6,380 bases of DNA from an uncultured Thermomicrobiales bacterium (GTDB taxonomy: Bacteria; Chloroflexota; Chloroflexia; Thermomicrobiales; UBA6265). Both the position numbers and the translations under genes were made by a program. Below, one piece after another: positions 5,227 through 6,380 of the stretch. Below the pieces are notes generated by a model. It saw only the letters and a program-made list of their open reading frames with translations, was not told where the DNA came from and made no database searches. Position 1 is the first letter of the stretch. Each line of letters opens with the position of its first letter. The stretch is from positions 1 through 6,380 of the forward strand of contig CADCWH010000230.1 of NCBI GenBank assembly GCA_902806395.1, read 5' to 3'.

Positions 5227-6141
5227 ATGACCAGCGAAGACACCGACCGGCACTCGCCTCAGGTGGGGGATCACCCCTCCCGACCGCGGGCGATGACCGT
5301 CGCCGGTTCTGACTCCGGCGGCGGAGCGGGCATCCAGGCCGACCTGAAGACGTTCGCGGCCCTCGGTGTCTACGGCACGTCGGCCCTGACCGCGGTGACT
5401 GCCCAGGACACGAAGGGTGTCTATGCCATCGCCGAGGTGCCGGACGAGGTCATCATCGCCCAGATCGACGTGGTCCTCGAGGACATCGGGGCCGACGCGG
5501 TCAAGACCGGGATGCTTTCCAGTCGATCGATCATCGAGAACGTGGCCGACCGCCTAGAAGCGTGGGGAATCCCCCACCTCGTCGTCGACCCGGTGATGGT
5601 CGCCAAGGGCGGAGCTCGTCTGCTCCAACCCTCGGCGGTGGAAGCACTGAAGGGGACGCTACTACCACTGGCCGGGGTCGTGACCCCGAATATTCCGGAG
5701 GCCGAGGTCCTCGCCGGTTTCCCGATCTTGACCGACGACGACGCCCGCCGAGCGGCCGTCGCGATCCGGGCCCTCGGCCCCCGCTTCGTCGTGGTCAAGG
5801 GCGGCCACCGGGATGGGCCACCCGAGGACTTGGTCTACGATGGCGAGCGCTTCATCCGGTTCAGTACCGATCGGGTCGAGACCCAGAACACCCACGGCAC
5901 GGGCTGCACCTTCGCGGCGGCGATCGCGGCGCTCCTCGCCCGTGGCGTCCCGCCACTCGAGGCCATCGCCGGGGCAAAGGCCTTCGTCACCCGTGCATTG
6001 AGGGCCAGCTATGCGATCGGGTCAGGTCACTCGCCGGTTAACCATGCCTTCGCGACCGAGGGAGTCGACATCGTCGCCGACCTGCTAGCCGACCCGGAGG
6101 TCCATCGTCTGGACGAGGCAGTCGCTGGGGGGCGCGGATAA
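5227..6141 (+). CDS. thiD: Hydroxymethylpyrimidine / phosphomethylpyrimidine kinase
   Basis: ThiD phosphorylates 4-amino-5-hydroxymethyl-2-methylpyrimidine (HMP) to HMP-P and then HMP-PP, the pyrimidine half of thiamine. The protein has 304 residues (E. coli about 266) and a ribokinase-type fold. The conserved core starts at [19 protein letters not shown] (residue 23 on), the substrate and glycine-rich region. Next come [39 protein letters not shown] and [10 protein letters not shown]. The anion-hole motif NTHGTGCTF carries the catalytic Cys at residue 227. The first 22 residues (polar, [18 protein letters not shown]) are an extension outside the family core, and initiation at 5293 would remove it. 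No other thi gene is next to it. I see no TPP riboswitch (no CUGAGA and downstream core) in the 198 nt upstream. A small hairpin (ACGCC/GGCGT, 6141-6155) begins on the last base of the stop codon and could help end transcription. Confidence 0.95.
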   Translation: MTSEDTDRHSPQVGDHPSRPRAMTVAGSDSGGGAGIQADLKTFAALGVYGTSALTAVTAQDTKGVYAIAEVPDEVIIAQIDVVLEDIGADAVKTGMLSSRSIIENVADRLEAWGIPHLVVDPVMVAKGGARLLQPSAVEALKGTLLPLAGVVTPNIPEAEVLAGFPILTDDDARRAAVAIRALGPRFVVVKGGHRDGPPEDLVYDGERFIRFSTDRVETQNTHGTGCTFAAAIAALLARGVPPLEAIAGAKAFVTRALRASYAIGSGHSPVNHAFATEGVDIVADLLADPEVHRLDEAVAGGRG

Positions 6142-6380
6142 CGCCAACCCGGCGTGCGCAGCCAGTAGTCGAGGTCTGAGCACACCCACGTCATGTCGTC
6201 ATCGACGAGCCTCTCGTTCAACCACCGTGACACAGCATCGGGGCCGACGCTCGACATTGTGCTCGCCAGTCGCATCCCAGCCATCCCCGTCGAGTCCGGC
6301 CCGAATGCGAATTGCAACGGCGCTCCCCGATTCTGCGATCCGGTTCCGTATAGCGGGGTCCCCGGCGGCGGCCTGCATCG
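6027..6380 (-). CDS. Doubtful partial reading frame at the right edge
   Basis: The last 239 nt after thiD hold no recognisable gene. On the minus strand one frame is open from the window edge (6380) to a stop at 6027. It includes a fairly protein-like stretch (VSRWLNERLVDDDMTW, then CSDLDYWLRTPGW), but its last 38 codons run antisense through the 3' end of thiD, which is suspicious. A second minus frame (ATG at 6378, stop at 6199, beginning MQAAAGDPAIRNRIAESG) and a plus frame from the ATG at 6193 to the edge are open too, with similar third-position GC by eye. I recognise no family in any of them. It may be the degraded or frameshifted 3' end of a minus-strand gene, the edge of a mobile element, or non-coding DNA. 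Confidence 0.25.
   Translation of the reverse strand, partial: RCRPPPGTPLYGTGSQNRGAPLQFAFGPDSTGMAGMRLASTMSSVGPDAVSRWLNERLVDDDMTWVCSDLDYWLRTPGWRYPRPPATASSRRWTSGSASRSATMSTPSVAKAWLTGE

Noticed and set aside
1..6380. CRISPR array, prophage, transposase or defence system
   Set aside because: No regularly spaced repeats, no recognisable mobile or defence gene products in any long frame.

Overview
This is a high-GC bacterial chromosomal window made up mainly of housekeeping genes. The DnaG fragment reads like Chloroflexota primases (its EGYMD region, the GTALTEAQ stretch and the block before LPSGKDPDE). A Thermomicrobia/Sphaerobacter-like source is my best guess, from recall of family sequences rather than a search. 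An actinobacterial origin is possible but less likely from the primase.

Layout, left to right. Positions 1-1179 (+) hold the C-terminal two thirds of DNA primase, dnaG, cut by the window edge. Meeting it tail to tail with a 4-nt overlap is selA (2642-1176, -), the selenocysteine synthase. Upstream of selA on the same strand is tRNA-Pro(CGG) (2808-2731, -), closed by a strong intrinsic terminator (2727-2691). A 225-nt AT-richer spacer separates it from the divergently oriented tRNA-Arg(CCT) (3034-3109, +), which has a recognisable sigma70-type promoter. Next comes a family-4 glycosyltransferase of the MshA / sucrose-phosphate-synthase type (3293-4606, +). It converges on a small, uncharacterised coiled-coil/lysine-rich protein gene (5028-4684, -), with a hairpin between the two stop codons. 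Divergent from the small gene is thiD (5227-6141, +), the HMP/HMP-P kinase of thiamine synthesis. The last 239 nt are unresolved: several frames are open, and a minus-strand partial gene running off the edge is the best candidate.

The genes do not form one pathway. Each protein gene appears to be its own transcription unit: convergent pairs dnaG/selA and gtf/small protein, divergent pairs tRNA-Pro/tRNA-Arg and small protein/thiD. SelA implies a selenocysteine system, but selB, selC and selD are not in the window. ThiD is without other thi genes, and I see no TPP riboswitch before it.

I found no CRISPR array, identifiable transposase, phage gene, toxin-antitoxin pair or defence system. The points most worth a second look are the MshA-like transferase that seems to keep the inositol-phosphate-binding residues, the orphan selA placed behind a tRNA terminator, the small unknown protein, and the unresolved right end.
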